DNA of 64,000 nucleotides from CADCWK01 sp965218235 (GTDB lineage: Bacteria > Chloroflexota > Chloroflexia > Thermomicrobiales > UBA6265): positions 2,232,001 through 2,296,000 of the forward strand of contig OZ244596.1 of assembly GCA_965218235.1 (NCBI GenBank), in the 5' to 3' direction. The translations under genes and the position numbers were made by a program. Positions 8,950-17,158 of this stretch are shown piece after piece. The notes beneath the pieces are model-generated. The model made no database searches and was not told where the DNA came from. It saw nothing but the letters and a program-made list of their open reading frames with translations. Each line of letters opens with the position of its first letter. Position 1 is the first letter of the stretch.

Positions 8950-9495
8950 CTACGGACTGAGTGGTCCACGGAGTTGTTCGATCGCTTTCCGTCGCATCGA
9001 AAACGGGTCCCGCTCGGACTGTGTCATCTCCGCGAAGGTCTTCCCGGCGCCGTCGGGCTGGAAGATCCCATCCCAGCCGAACCCGCCGTCGCCCTCAGGC
9101 TCGAAGGCGATCGTGCCGACGGTCTCGCCAATCAGGACCTCGACCGACGTGCCGTCGCAGAGGGCGACCGCTGTCCGGGCCGTCGCTGTTCTCGCCACAC
9201 CGGCGGGAATCAGGTCGCAGATGCCCCGCGGCCCGATCGTCGCCAGGAACCAGCGAACGAGGGCGCCGGGCAAGCCGCTAAGCGCCGCCAGATAGAGTCC
9301 GGTGTCCTCGATAAAGACCGTCTGGCCAGTGGCAGCGTGGGCCGCGAGCGCCTTCTCCCGCGCGACGACAGCGACGTCGAGCGCCTGGATCTCCGGCAGG
9401 TCGAGGTCGAGCTGCTCGACCGGGAAACCGAGGATCGCCTCGATCTCCCGGACCTTGCCGTGATTGCTGGAGACGAAGAGGGGACGACGGCTCAT
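8950..9495 (-). CDS. rdgB: RdgB/HAM1 non-canonical purine NTP pyrophosphatase
   Basis: 181 residues. The family signatures are present: SSNHGKVREIEAIL at the N-terminus (nucleotide binding), EDTGLYL with the catalytic Asp, and FGWDGIFQP with FAEMT near the C-terminus. The enzyme hydrolyses dITP, ITP and XTP to monophosphates and pyrophosphate, keeping deaminated purines out of DNA. It is slightly short for the family (about 190-200) but complete. It lies upstream of a minus-strand tRNA-Arg terminator and converges with the HAD hydrolase gene. Confidence 0.9.
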   Translation of the reverse strand: MSRRPLFVSSNHGKVREIEAILGFPVEQLDLDLPEIQALDVAVVAREKALAAHAATGQTVFIEDTGLYLAALSGLPGALVRWFLATIGPRGICDLIPAGVARTATARTAVALCDGTSVEVLIGETVGTIAFEPEGDGGFGWDGIFQPDGAGKTFAEMTQSERDPFSMRRKAIEQLRGPLSP

Positions 9496-9540
9496 GCCGC
9501 ATGTCCTGACAGTGCGCGAGCCATCGGTTACCCGCTGAAA

Positions 9541-9576
9541 CGAATAACGTGCCGGACGGAGATGCGTCCGGCACGT
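9541..9576 (-). terminator. Terminator downstream of tRNA-Arg(GCG)
   Basis: ACGTGCCGGAC (9547-9557) pairs with GTCCGGCACGT (9566-9576), an 11-base perfect stem. On the minus strand it is followed by TATTCG then TTTC. It probably ends the tRNA-Arg transcript before rdgB. Confidence 0.65.
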
Positions 9577-9601
9577 CTTCCTGCTGTCGTCCGGTCTCCA
9601 G

Positions 9602-9677
9602 TGGTATGCCCGGAGGGAATTGAACCCCCGACCTCTTGGTCCGCAACCAAGCGCTCTATCCCCTGAGCTACGGGCAC
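9602..9677 (-). tRNA. tRNA-Arg(GCG)
   Basis: Acceptor GTGCCCG pairs with CGGGCAT (terminal G-T), discriminator A, CCA encoded. Anticodon stem CTTGG/CCAAG with loop TTGCGGA gives GCG, reading the CGC/CGU arginine codons. The D arm has AGCTCAGGGGAT and the T arm GGTTCAATT. It is a class I tRNA with its own promoter and terminator, inserted within the serine tRNA group. Confidence 0.95.
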
Positions 9678-9696
9678 ATTCTTTTCCGCGCGTCGC

Positions 9697-9725
9697 AGTA
9701 TATCAGATTCTGGAAGAAGTGCCAG
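9697..9725 (-). promoter_or_regulatory. Sigma-A-like promoter of tRNA-Arg(GCG)
   Basis: On the minus strand, CTGGCA (9725-9720) and TATACT (9702-9697) are 17 bases apart, and the -10 box lies 19 bases before the tRNA 5' end. Confidence 0.55.
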
Positions 9726-9802
9726 TCTGGTCCACGCCGCGCCCGGAAGTTCGCGCGGATTGCGGCAACTATACGGAAGGAGACTCTTCGCCGGGAAGGG
9801 TG

Positions 9803-9831
9803 TTTTCATTCGGCCAGCGCGGGTCTATGCT
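9803..9831 (+). promoter_or_regulatory. Possible mscL promoter
   Basis: TTTTCA (9803-9808) and TATGCT (9826-9831) are 17 bases apart, 52 bases before the mscL ATG. It is a plausible sigma-A-like site and nothing more specific can be read. Confidence 0.4.
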
Positions 9832-9883
9832 GGCGCTCAGGAAGATGCGCGTGTCTTCCTGCTGATCGCAGACGGGGGGAACC

Positions 9884-10348
9884 ATGCAGCAGCGCGTTCG
9901 TGGTGGTCTGTCGCAGGGCGTGTCCAGTAGCGGTGGGCTACTGACGGAGTTCAAGGAGTTCATCCTCCGGGGGAACGTCGTCTCGCTGGCGGTCGCTGTC
10001 CTGGTCGCGACCGCGTTTGGAGCGGTCGTCAAGTCCCTGACCGACAACATCATCACGCCATTCATCGGCATGTTCGGTGGAACGCCCGACTTCTCCGGGC
10101 TGACGTTCTCCATCAACGATTCAGAGTATCGCTACGGCCAGTTCATCAATGACATCATCTACTTCCTCATCGTCGCCGCGATCATCTTCTTCTTCATCAT
10201 CAAACCGATGAACACGCTGATCGAGCGAAGCAAGCGAGAGACGCCGCCCGATCCGGAGGAGAAGAAGTGTCCGGAGTGCCTGAGCAACATCCCGCTCGCG
10301 GCCACGCGCTGCAAGTTCTGCACGGTCGAGCAGCCGGCGGTCGCGTAG
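9884..10348 (+). CDS. mscL: MscL large-conductance mechanosensitive channel with C-terminal zinc ribbon
   Basis: 154 residues. The N-terminal FKEFILRGNVVSLAVAV and the first helix with VATAFGAVVKSLTDNIITP match MscL, which opens under membrane tension to release solutes on osmotic downshock. A periplasmic loop (~65-85) and the second helix (~90-107, FLIVAAIIFFF) follow, then the basic cytoplasmic segment. Beyond the usual C-terminal helix is a four-Cys motif: Cys129, Cys132, Cys143, Cys146 (CPECLSN ... CKFC), a rubredoxin-like zinc ribbon not found in Escherichia coli MscL but seen in some other bacteria. The extended N-terminus (~20 residues) is polar. Confidence 0.95.
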   Translation: MQQRVRGGLSQGVSSSGGLLTEFKEFILRGNVVSLAVAVLVATAFGAVVKSLTDNIITPFIGMFGGTPDFSGLTFSINDSEYRYGQFINDIIYFLIVAAIIFFFIIKPMNTLIERSKRETPPDPEEKKCPECLSNIPLAATRCKFCTVEQPAVA

Positions 10349-10427
10349 GCGGATCGCCAGCTGCTCGTTCCCGGGCGAACGCCAGCGACTGGTGTCTCGG
10401 AGTTTCCGATCGCCTCCCGGAAAGCAG

Positions 10428-10459
10428 GAGCGGCGCCCGAGTCACCTCGGGCGCCGCTC
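10428..10459. terminator. Bidirectional hairpin between mscL and tRNA-Ser(GCT)
   Basis: GAGCGGCGCCCGAG (10428-10441) pairs perfectly with CTCGGGCGCCGCTC (10446-10459) around a four-base loop. The flanks are only weakly T-rich: TTCGT on the plus strand, CTGCTTTCC on the minus strand. It sits between convergent mscL and tRNA-Ser(GCT) and probably terminates both. Confidence 0.65.
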
Positions 10460-10469
10460 TTCGTACTCA

Positions 10470-10562
<93 letters not shown>

Positions 10563-10578
10563 TCGCATTTGCCGGCAC

Positions 10579-10607
10579 ATGATAGCAGATGGGCGACAGG
10601 GTGTCGA
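10579..10607 (-). promoter_or_regulatory. Sigma-A-like promoter of tRNA-Ser(GCT)
   Basis: On the minus strand, TCGACA (10607-10602, 5/6 to consensus) and TATCAT (10584-10579, 4/6) are 17 bases apart, 16 bases before the tRNA 5' end. Confidence 0.6.
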
Positions 10608-11101
10608 TTCCGGACTATCGCCTCGGACGGGGTTCCGGTTCCGCGGGGAACGCATATCTAATGCGCCGGTTGCGATCGCAGGCAAGGCCTCATTCGAAGC
10701 GATTCGTCCAGGGAATCCGACTTGAGTCAAAGTCATCCGAATGGTTCATCGGGTGACTTCGGCGACGCCGGCCGCTCGCCGTGACCCCGGCCCCGAAATG
10801 GATTGGCCAGGTGGCGACCCCGACCGGTGAAATCCACCGCGTGGATCGGACCGAAACTTACCTGCCTTGTCAACCAACGGAACCAACGCACGGTATGGCC
10901 GCTTCGGCAGCCAATCCGAAGGGCGACGGAGTGCGCGACGCGCCGATCGCCGCCAGGAACGCGCCGAACCTGGTGCTCCTCGACGACGAGGTCGGCTGGC
11001 TAACCGACGCGTGCGAGCTCCGCCCACCGGACGACCCAGTGGACGACGACCGGGCAGACACCCGGTTGCCGGGAACCTTGCCGAGTCGAGACTGTCGAAA
11101 A
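10608..11101. other. Intergenic gap between tRNA-Ser(GCT) and tRNA-Ser(TGA), no gene recognised
   Basis: About 490 bases. Several open frames cross it on both strands, but all are Arg/Ser/Pro-rich, have no recognisable motif and run into the tRNAs. I see no hairpin terminator, repeat or leader here. Confidence 0.5.
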
Positions 11102-11187
11102 TGGCGGAGAGAGAGGGATTCGAACCCCCGGCACTTGCGTGCGACCGTTTTCAAGACGGTAGCCTTAAACCACTCGGCCATCTCTCC
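11102..11187 (-). tRNA. tRNA-Ser(TGA)
   Basis: Acceptor GGAGAGA pairs with TCTCTCC, discriminator G and encoded CCA. Anticodon stem ACCGT/ACGGT with loop CTTGAAA gives TGA, reading UCA and other UCN codons. The long variable arm (CGCACGCAAGTGCCG) is present. A TATCAT -10 box (11213-11208 on the minus strand) lies 20 bases upstream without a clear -35. It is the serine tRNA nearest serS, 119 bases from the serS stop codon. Confidence 0.95.
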
Positions 11188-11306
11188 AGGCTCGTCGAGC
11201 GACGCCAATGATACCCCATTCCGGTGGGTGAACGGCCGGAGCGACCCGGCCAAGATACGATCTGGCATGGTGGAACGTCTCAACCGGGATGACCTCGAAT
11301 CCGGGC

Positions 11307-12620
11307 CTAGACGGCCGTCGCGGCCAGACGTGAGCCGTTGCCGATCGGTGGCTGGATGCCGATCCGCTCGTCGCCGCGGAGGTAGGGGCGGAGGACCGCC
11401 GGCACGTCGAAGGTGCCGTCCTCGTTCTGGTAGTTCTCCATTATCGCGATCATCAGGCGGGGCAGGGCGAGGCCCGAGCCGTTCAGCGTGTGGAGGTACT
11501 GCGGCTTGCCGCCCGCCGGTCGGTAGCGAAGGTTGGCCCGGCGAGCCTGGAAGTCCCGGAAAGTCGAGATCGACGAGACCTCGAGCCACTCGCCGGCGCC
11601 GGGTGCCCAGACCTCGAGGTCGACCTTGTCAGCCGCCGTGAACGATAGGTCGGCGGTGCAGATCTGGAGGATGCGGTAGGGCAGGCCAAGCGCCAGCAGG
11701 ATTGCCTCCGCATCGCGTTGCAGCTTCCGGTGCTCCTCGTCCGACGTCTCGGGAGTGACGAACTTGACCATCTCAACCTTGTCGAACTGGTAACCGCGCT
11801 TGATCCCTCGCACGTCGCGGCCGCCCGAGACCTGCTCCCGCCGGAAGCAGGCGGTGTAGGCGACGTGGTAGATCGGCAGGATCGCCTCGTCGAGGATCTC
11901 GTCCCGGTAGAGGTTGGTGATGGGGACCTCGGCGGTCGGGATCAGCCACTTGTCCTCCTCGGCGTCGTGGAAGAGTGTCTCCGCAAACTTGGGCAGGCTG
12001 CCGGTGCCAACGAGCATCGCCGCCGGGACGAGGTAGGGCGGGTAGACCTCCTGGTAGCCGTGCTCGCGCGTGTGGACGTCCAGCATCCAGGTAATCAGGG
12101 CGCGCTGGAGCCGGGCTCCGTCGCCGCGAAGGACGTAGTTGCGCGTGCCGGCGACCTTGACGCCGCGCTCGAAGTCGATGATCCCGAGGTTGGTCGCGAT
12201 GTCCCAGTGGGGCCGCGGGGCGAAGGTGAACTGGCGCCGCTCGCCGATCTCGGCGGTGACGACGTTGTCGTCCTCGCTGGCGCCGTCGGGGACATGCTCG
12301 GCCGGCAGGTTCGGCACCCGGAGCTGGGCCTGGAGCAGCGACTCCTCGATCGTCCGGAGCCGGTCGTCCAGCCCGGCAATCCGGTCGCCGAGGCCGCGCA
12401 TCTCCGTCATCAGCCGCTCGCGCTCAGTTGGGTCCTTCGCCTTGCCGACGCCCCTCGAGCCGGCGTTGCGCTGCGCCTTGAGGGTCTCGGTTTCGCCGAT
12501 GAGCTCGCGCCGCTCATGGTCGAGGGCAATGATCTCGTCGATCGGTGCGTCAGTGTGGAGCCGGGCGATCTGGGCGCGGACGTAATCGGGCTGGGTGCGG
12601 ATGAGCTGGATGTCGATCAT
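11307..12620 (-). CDS. serS: Seryl-tRNA synthetase
   Basis: 437 residues. Residues 1-110 form the antiparallel coiled-coil arm that recognises the long variable arm of tRNA-Ser (MIDIQLIRTQPDYVRAQI start). The class II catalytic core follows, with TAEVPITNLYRDEI and motif 2 FRREQVSGGRDVRGI, which is slightly divergent from the common FRSEAG-type version. Motif 3 lies in LNGSGLALPRLMIAIMENYQ. The enzyme charges all serine tRNAs and also tRNA-Sec. Four serine tRNA genes on the same strand lie immediately downstream, within 6 kb. A 5' leader of about 180 bases carries no recognisable T-box. Confidence 0.97.
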   Translation of the reverse strand: MIDIQLIRTQPDYVRAQIARLHTDAPIDEIIALDHERRELIGETETLKAQRNAGSRGVGKAKDPTERERLMTEMRGLGDRIAGLDDRLRTIEESLLQAQLRVPNLPAEHVPDGASEDDNVVTAEIGERRQFTFAPRPHWDIATNLGIIDFERGVKVAGTRNYVLRGDGARLQRALITWMLDVHTREHGYQEVYPPYLVPAAMLVGTGSLPKFAETLFHDAEEDKWLIPTAEVPITNLYRDEILDEAILPIYHVAYTACFRREQVSGGRDVRGIKRGYQFDKVEMVKFVTPETSDEEHRKLQRDAEAILLALGLPYRILQICTADLSFTAADKVDLEVWAPGAGEWLEVSSISTFRDFQARRANLRYRPAGGKPQYLHTLNGSGLALPRLMIAIMENYQNEDGTFDVPAVLRPYLRGDERIGIQPPIGNGSRLAATAV

Positions 12621-12696
12621 GGGAATCTCCGGTCGTCCTGGTGGCCGTGGGCGGCCTTCGCTAACGCGCGATGGTAGCGCATCGGGCCGGTCGGCC

Positions 12697-12731
12697 GAAA
12701 AACGACGACCGGCACCTGCTGGGGGTGCCGG
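12697..12731 (-). terminator. Rho-independent terminator of the HNH nuclease gene
   Basis: CCGGCACC (12709-12716) pairs with GGTGCCGG (12724-12731). On the minus strand the hairpin is followed by TCGTCGTTTTT. It lies 70 bases past the HNH gene stop and separates it from serS on the same strand. Confidence 0.7.
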
Positions 12732-12800
12732 GTCACCTTCGCTGCGGCTGGCGCGTGTCGCGGGGTCCCCGGCGAACGCGCCAGGGCAGGCGGGCCCCGG

Positions 12801-13364
12801 CTAGGCTGACGTGCGCCGGGATGACGACGAGTACGAGCCGAGCGCCGGCACGGGGATGAAGCCCGGCAGGAACTTTTCCCACGAGTGGTCGAGGCGAGTG
12901 TCGAGGCGGCGTTCGATCGTGTAGTACATGCCGGCCCTCGGCTCGCGCGGAACGGTCCGGAGGCTCATCCGGGCCTGGTGGAGCGTCTTGCCGCCCTTGC
13001 GGTGGTTGCACCCCTTGCAGGCCGTGACCAAATTCTCCCACGAGTGGCCACCGCCGAGCGAGCGCGGGTTGATGTGGTCGATGGTGAGGTCGCCGCCGTG
13101 CCGGCCGCAGTATTGGCAGGTGAAGCCGTCCCGGATGAAGATCTCCCGCCGGGTAAGCTTGACGCGAGGGCGCGGCCGCCTGATGAGGTACATCATGCGG
13201 ATCACCGACGGCCACGGGAACGAGCGCGACGATGCGCGGAGTGCCTCCGGGTGCGTCTCGAGAATCTCTGCCTTGCCGTCGAGGATCATGACGAGGGCGC
13301 GGCGGACGCTGCAGATGTTCAACGGTTCGTAGTTCTGGTTGAGAACGAGGACCGATCGATTCAC
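12801..13364 (-). CDS. HNH endonuclease family protein
   Basis: 187 residues from GTG 13364 (VNRSVLVLNQNYEPLN), with GGGAG eight bases upstream. The N-terminus matches a common bacterial HNH family whose members begin VLVLNQNYEPL and contain ALVMILDGKAEI. The HNH/beta-beta-alpha-metal motif is CQYCG ... LTIDHINPRSLGG ... WENLVTACKGCNHRKG, with two CxxC zinc pairs around the Asp-His. These small nucleases are widespread and chromosomal, and their cellular role is unclear. The frame extends upstream of 13364 but without family similarity. Confidence 0.85.
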   Translation of the reverse strand: MNRSVLVLNQNYEPLNICSVRRALVMILDGKAEILETHPEALRASSRSFPWPSVIRMMYLIRRPRPRVKLTRREIFIRDGFTCQYCGRHGGDLTIDHINPRSLGGGHSWENLVTACKGCNHRKGGKTLHQARMSLRTVPREPRAGMYYTIERRLDTRLDHSWEKFLPGFIPVPALGSYSSSSRRTSA

Positions 13365-13579
13365 CCTGTCGCTCCCTCGCTCGGGACCAGGGTTGCCAGA
13401 GAGCCTTCGCACCAGGCGCCGGATGCAACCGCCGCGGGTCACGCGTGACCGCCGCAATGGTAATCGCGAGCCGGAACGGCGGCAAGACGTTCCGGGAGCC
13501 ATCTGTCTGACCGTTTTGTGAAGTCGGACGGACCTCAGTGCCGGAACCGGGTGAACCACGCGACTTGCCTGGTCGGGAA

Positions 13580-16540
13580 TCAGTCGGCCGCGACCGCTTC
13601 AAGCGCCAGCACCGGCCGGAGGAACTGGCCAGTGAAGGAGTTCGGCGTCGCGGCGATGTCCTCGGGCGTCCCCTCGGCGATGACCTCGCCGCCGCCAGAG
13701 CCGCCCTCCGGGCCGAGGTCGATCAACCAGTCGGCCGACTTGATCACGTCGAGATTATGCTCGATCACGATGATCGTGTTGCCGCCGTCCGCCAGCCGCT
13801 GGAGGACACCAAGCAGGCGCTCGATGTCGGCGAAGTGGAGCCCGGTCGTCGGCTCGTCGAGGATGTAGACCGTCTTGCCGGTCGCCTGGCGAGACAGCTC
13901 GGAGGAGAGTTTGACCCGCTGCGCTTCGCCGCCGGAGAGCTGCGTCGCCGGCTGCCCGAGCCGGATGTAGCCCAGCCCGACATCCTCCAGTGTCCGCATC
14001 TTCCGGGAAATCTTCGGGACGTTCTCGAAGAAGACGACCGCCTCGGTCACCGTCATGTCGAGCACGTCGGAGATGCTCTTGCCCTTGTACAGGATCTCGA
14101 GTGCCTCCCGGTTGTAGCGCTTGCCCTCGCAGACTTCGCAGGGAACGTAGACGTCCGGCAGGAAGTTCATCTCGATCTTGATGACGCCGTCCCCCTTGCA
14201 GGCCTCGCAGCGACCGCCCTTGACGTTGAACGAGAACCGGCCGGGACCGTAGCCGCGGGCCTTGGCCTCGTTCATCGACGCGAACAGCTCCCGGATCGGG
14301 GTGAAGACGCCGGTGTAGGTTGCCGGGTTGCTCCGCGGCGTCCGGCCGATCGGGCTCTGGTCGATGTCGATGATCTTGTCGACGTGCCTGACCCCGTCGA
14401 TCCCGCCGTGGCGGTCCGGCAGCGCCTTGGCACCGTGGAGCTGCTGGGCCAGGCTGCGGTAGAGGGTGTCCGTGACGAGGGTGCTCTTGCCGGAGCCGGA
14501 GACGCCGGTCACGCAGGTGAAGGTGCCGAGCGGGAAGTCGACCGTGATGTTGCGGAGATTGTTGCCGGTCGCTTCGCGGACTCGCAGGCTGTGGCCGTTG
14601 CCCTTCCGGCGCCGGTCCGGGATCTCGATCTGGCGCCGGCCGGAGAGGTACTGGCCGGTCAGGCTGTCCGGGGTGGCGAGGATGTCCTCGTAGGTCCCGC
14701 TGGCGACGACGTGGCCGCCGTGCTCGCCGGCGCCGGGACCGATGTCGACGATCCAGTCGGCCGCCCGCATGGTGTCCTCGTCGTGCTCGACGACGATCAG
14801 GGTGTTGCCGATGTCCCGCAGCCGTTCGAGCGTCCGGATCAGCTTGGCGTTGTCGCGTTGGTGCAGCCCGATGCTCGGCTCGTCGAGGATGTAGAGCACG
14901 CCCATCAGGCTCGAGCCGATCTGGGTCGCCAGCCGGATCCGTTGCGCCTCGCCGCCGGAGAGCGTCGTGGCGGACCGGTCGAGGGTCAGATAGTTCAGCC
15001 CGACATCGACGAGGAAGCCGACCCGCGAGCGGATCTCCTTGATGATCTGCCGGGCAATGATCGCCTCGCGGTTGGACAGGAACAGGTCGCTGTCGGTCAG
15101 GCGCGGCGCGGCGATGCCCTTTGGGACGACGACGTCGTGCCGGCTGAGCGCCTCGCCGTCGGCCAGCCGGGCGAAGACAGCCTGCATCTCGTGGACCGGA
15201 ACCTGGGTCAGTTCGATGATCGACCGGCCGCCGACTGTGACGGCCAGCACCTCCGGCTTGAGCCGGGCTCCGTGGCAGGTCGGGCAGGGCCGGTTGGCCA
15301 TGTACCGCTCGACCTCCTCCCGGATGTAGTCGCTGGAAGTGGCCTGGTAGCGCCGGGTCAGGTTGGGAATCACCCCCTCGAAGGCGACATTGTAGTTGCG
15401 CGACTTCCCGGTGCTGGACATGTACCGGACCGTGACCGTCTCCTTCGTGCCGTGCAGGATCAGGTCGATCGACTCCCGCGACAGCTCCCGGACCGGGATG
15501 TCCATGGCGAAGCCGAACTTCTCGGCCGCCGCGTCGAGGACGCCGGTGAACCAGCGCTGGCTGTCCTGCCCGATCGTCTGCCACGGCCGGATCGCGCCTT
15601 CGGCGAGGGTCAGATTCATGTTCGGGATGATCAGCTCGGGTTCGAAGACCTGGGTCGTGCCCAGACCGGTGCAGGTCGGGCAGGCGCCATGGGGGTTGTT
15701 GAACGAGAACGTCCTCGGCTCGATCTCGCCGAAGCTGAAACCGTCGTAGGGGCAGGCGTAGCTCTCGCTGAAGAGCGTGTCCTCGCCGTCGATCACATTC
15801 GCGATCGCCAGCCCGTCGCCGATCCTGAGGCAGGTCTCGAGCGACTCGATGATCCGGATCCGGTCCGGGTTCTCGCCGGACTCGGTCGCCTCCTGCTCGT
15901 GGCGCACGACGAGCCGATCAACGACGACCTCGATCGAGTGCTTCTTCGTCTTGGCCAGCTTGATCGGGTCGTCGATGTTCATCACGACGCCATCGACCCG
16001 AACCCGGACGAAGCCCTGCCGGCGGATCTCGTCGAAGACACTGGCGTGCTCGCCCTTGCGGTCCCGGATCACCGGGGCGAGCAGCATCAGACGGGTGCCG
16101 TCGTCGAAGGCGAGGATCTGAGCCGCCATCTGCTGGACGGACTGGCGCTCGATCGGCCGGCCGCACTTCGGGCAGTGGGGGTGACCGGTCCGGGCGAAGA
16201 GCAGCCGGAGGTAGTCGTAGATCTCGGTCACGGTGCCGACGGTCGAGCGCGGGTTGCGGCTGGTGCCTTTCTGATCGATCGAGATTGCCGGCGAGAGCCC
16301 CTCAATCATGTCGAGGTCGGGCTTGTCCATCTGGCCGAGGAACTGACGCGCGTAGGCGGAGAGGGACTCGACGTAGCGGCGCTGGCCCTCGGCGAAGATC
16401 GTGTCGAAGGCGAGCGATGACTTGCCCGAGCCGGACAGACCGGTGAAGACGACGAGTCGGTCGCGCGGGATGTCGATGTCGATGTTCTTGAGGTTGTGCT
16501 CGCGGGCGCCGCGGACGATCAGTCGGTCCTGGTGTGGCAT
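13580..16540 (-). CDS. uvrA: UvrA, damage-recognition ATPase of nucleotide excision repair
   Basis: 986 residues from ATG 16540, with AGGGAG upstream. Two ABC-type ATPase modules are present. The first has Walker A GLSGSGKSS (about 34-42), followed by the UvrB-binding/insertion region including the first zinc module near CPKCG. The second has GVSGSGKST, the zinc module with CEACKGDG and CEVCEGKRY, ABC signatures LSGGEAQR, and Walker B ILDEPTTGLH. UvrA dimers load UvrB onto bulky DNA lesions. uvrB and uvrC are not in the window. The gene is divergent from the T-box-controlled valS, with about 200 bases between its start and the valS promoter. Confidence 0.98.
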   Translation of the reverse strand: MPHQDRLIVRGAREHNLKNIDIDIPRDRLVVFTGLSGSGKSSLAFDTIFAEGQRRYVESLSAYARQFLGQMDKPDLDMIEGLSPAISIDQKGTSRNPRSTVGTVTEIYDYLRLLFARTGHPHCPKCGRPIERQSVQQMAAQILAFDDGTRLMLLAPVIRDRKGEHASVFDEIRRQGFVRVRVDGVVMNIDDPIKLAKTKKHSIEVVVDRLVVRHEQEATESGENPDRIRIIESLETCLRIGDGLAIANVIDGEDTLFSESYACPYDGFSFGEIEPRTFSFNNPHGACPTCTGLGTTQVFEPELIIPNMNLTLAEGAIRPWQTIGQDSQRWFTGVLDAAAEKFGFAMDIPVRELSRESIDLILHGTKETVTVRYMSSTGKSRNYNVAFEGVIPNLTRRYQATSSDYIREEVERYMANRPCPTCHGARLKPEVLAVTVGGRSIIELTQVPVHEMQAVFARLADGEALSRHDVVVPKGIAAPRLTDSDLFLSNREAIIARQIIKEIRSRVGFLVDVGLNYLTLDRSATTLSGGEAQRIRLATQIGSSLMGVLYILDEPSIGLHQRDNAKLIRTLERLRDIGNTLIVVEHDEDTMRAADWIVDIGPGAGEHGGHVVASGTYEDILATPDSLTGQYLSGRRQIEIPDRRRKGNGHSLRVREATGNNLRNITVDFPLGTFTCVTGVSGSGKSTLVTDTLYRSLAQQLHGAKALPDRHGGIDGVRHVDKIIDIDQSPIGRTPRSNPATYTGVFTPIRELFASMNEAKARGYGPGRFSFNVKGGRCEACKGDGVIKIEMNFLPDVYVPCEVCEGKRYNREALEILYKGKSISDVLDMTVTEAVVFFENVPKISRKMRTLEDVGLGYIRLGQPATQLSGGEAQRVKLSSELSRQATGKTVYILDEPTTGLHFADIERLLGVLQRLADGGNTIIVIEHNLDVIKSADWLIDLGPEGGSGGGEVIAEGTPEDIAATPNSFTGQFLRPVLALEAVAAD

Positions 16541-16741
16541 GGTGAGTGGACTCCCTGAGGGGCGCCGCGCTGGTCGCGCCGCGGAGGTGGTCGGTGGGGA
16601 TGAGTTGCTGCCAGACGTGAGAAACGATGGCCGAACATGCGTGCTAACTTCAAAGGATAGCATGGCTGGGAGTGACCGTACACCCCCAAGCGTAGCAAAT
16701 CGGCGGCCCTCGCGTTGCGCATAATCCGGATCGGCGGCGAG

Positions 16742-16770
16742 TTGACAGAAGGCGGATCGATTCGCACACT
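16742..16770 (+). promoter_or_regulatory. Probable promoter of the T-box leader and valS
   Basis: A perfect TTGACA (16742-16747) is followed after 17 bases by CACACT (16765-16770, 3/6 to TATAAT). The T-box Stem I begins about ten bases downstream, the expected distance for a transcription start. Confidence 0.55.
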
Positions 16771-16775
16771 ACGGA

Positions 16776-17052
16776 TCACGGTCGAAGACCGGGAAGAGTA
16801 GGGGTTGGCGCTCCGCCAGCAAGTGGGAACCAGCGGCTGGAAGTTCCCGCACCGGATCGCCCCTCCGAACGTCGCCCGTGAGATCGCCGCCCGGCTCTTG
16901 AACAGACCGGGCCGGGTCCGCCCGTTAGCGCGGCAATGAGTGTGCCGCTGCCTGTCCCTGCCGGGGCGAGCCCCGGCGAAGCGAGGTGGTACCGCGGGTG
17001 AGCCCGTCCTTGCGCAGGCAATGCGCTGGACGGGTTTGTTGTGTTTTTCTGG
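16776..17052 (+). ncRNA. T-box riboswitch, tRNA-Val-responsive leader of valS
   Basis: The T-box sequence AGGTGGTACCGCGGG lies at 16984-16998. It is followed by a terminator hairpin (CCCGTCC 17003-17009 with GGACGGG 17028-17034) and a T-rich tail (TTTGTTGTGTTTTTC). Upstream, Stem I carries the AGTA bulge (16797-16800); GGGG (16801-16804) pairs with CCCC (16860-16863). The specifier loop opposite reads GAAC-GTC, placing a valine codon GUC at 16871-16873. Uncharged tRNA-Val binding would stabilise the antiterminator and allow transcription of valS. All elements are visible; the specifier assignment is my own fold by eye. Confidence 0.9.
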
Positions 17053-17158
17053 CATGCAACGCGGACGTGTTGGTCCGCGGGTCTTCAGGCCCGTGCCACA
17101 CCAACCCCGATTCCACGGACGATCCTCAGCACCCGTTAGCACGCAGACAGGAACCACG

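Noticed and set aside
10746..11027. Minus-strand frame in the gap between two serine tRNAs
   Set aside because: Arg-rich, no motif, no ribosome site; typical of random GC-rich frames.
12621..12800. Possible T-box leader of serS
   Set aside because: I looked for the TGGTACCGCG-like core and found none; the hairpin at 12697-12731 is better explained as the terminator of the upstream HNH gene.
13538..16420. A 960-codon open frame on the plus strand, opposite uvrA
   Set aside because: It is the antisense shadow of uvrA in GC-rich DNA; composition is Asp/Val/Leu-Gly repeats without domains, while the minus strand encodes a perfect UvrA.
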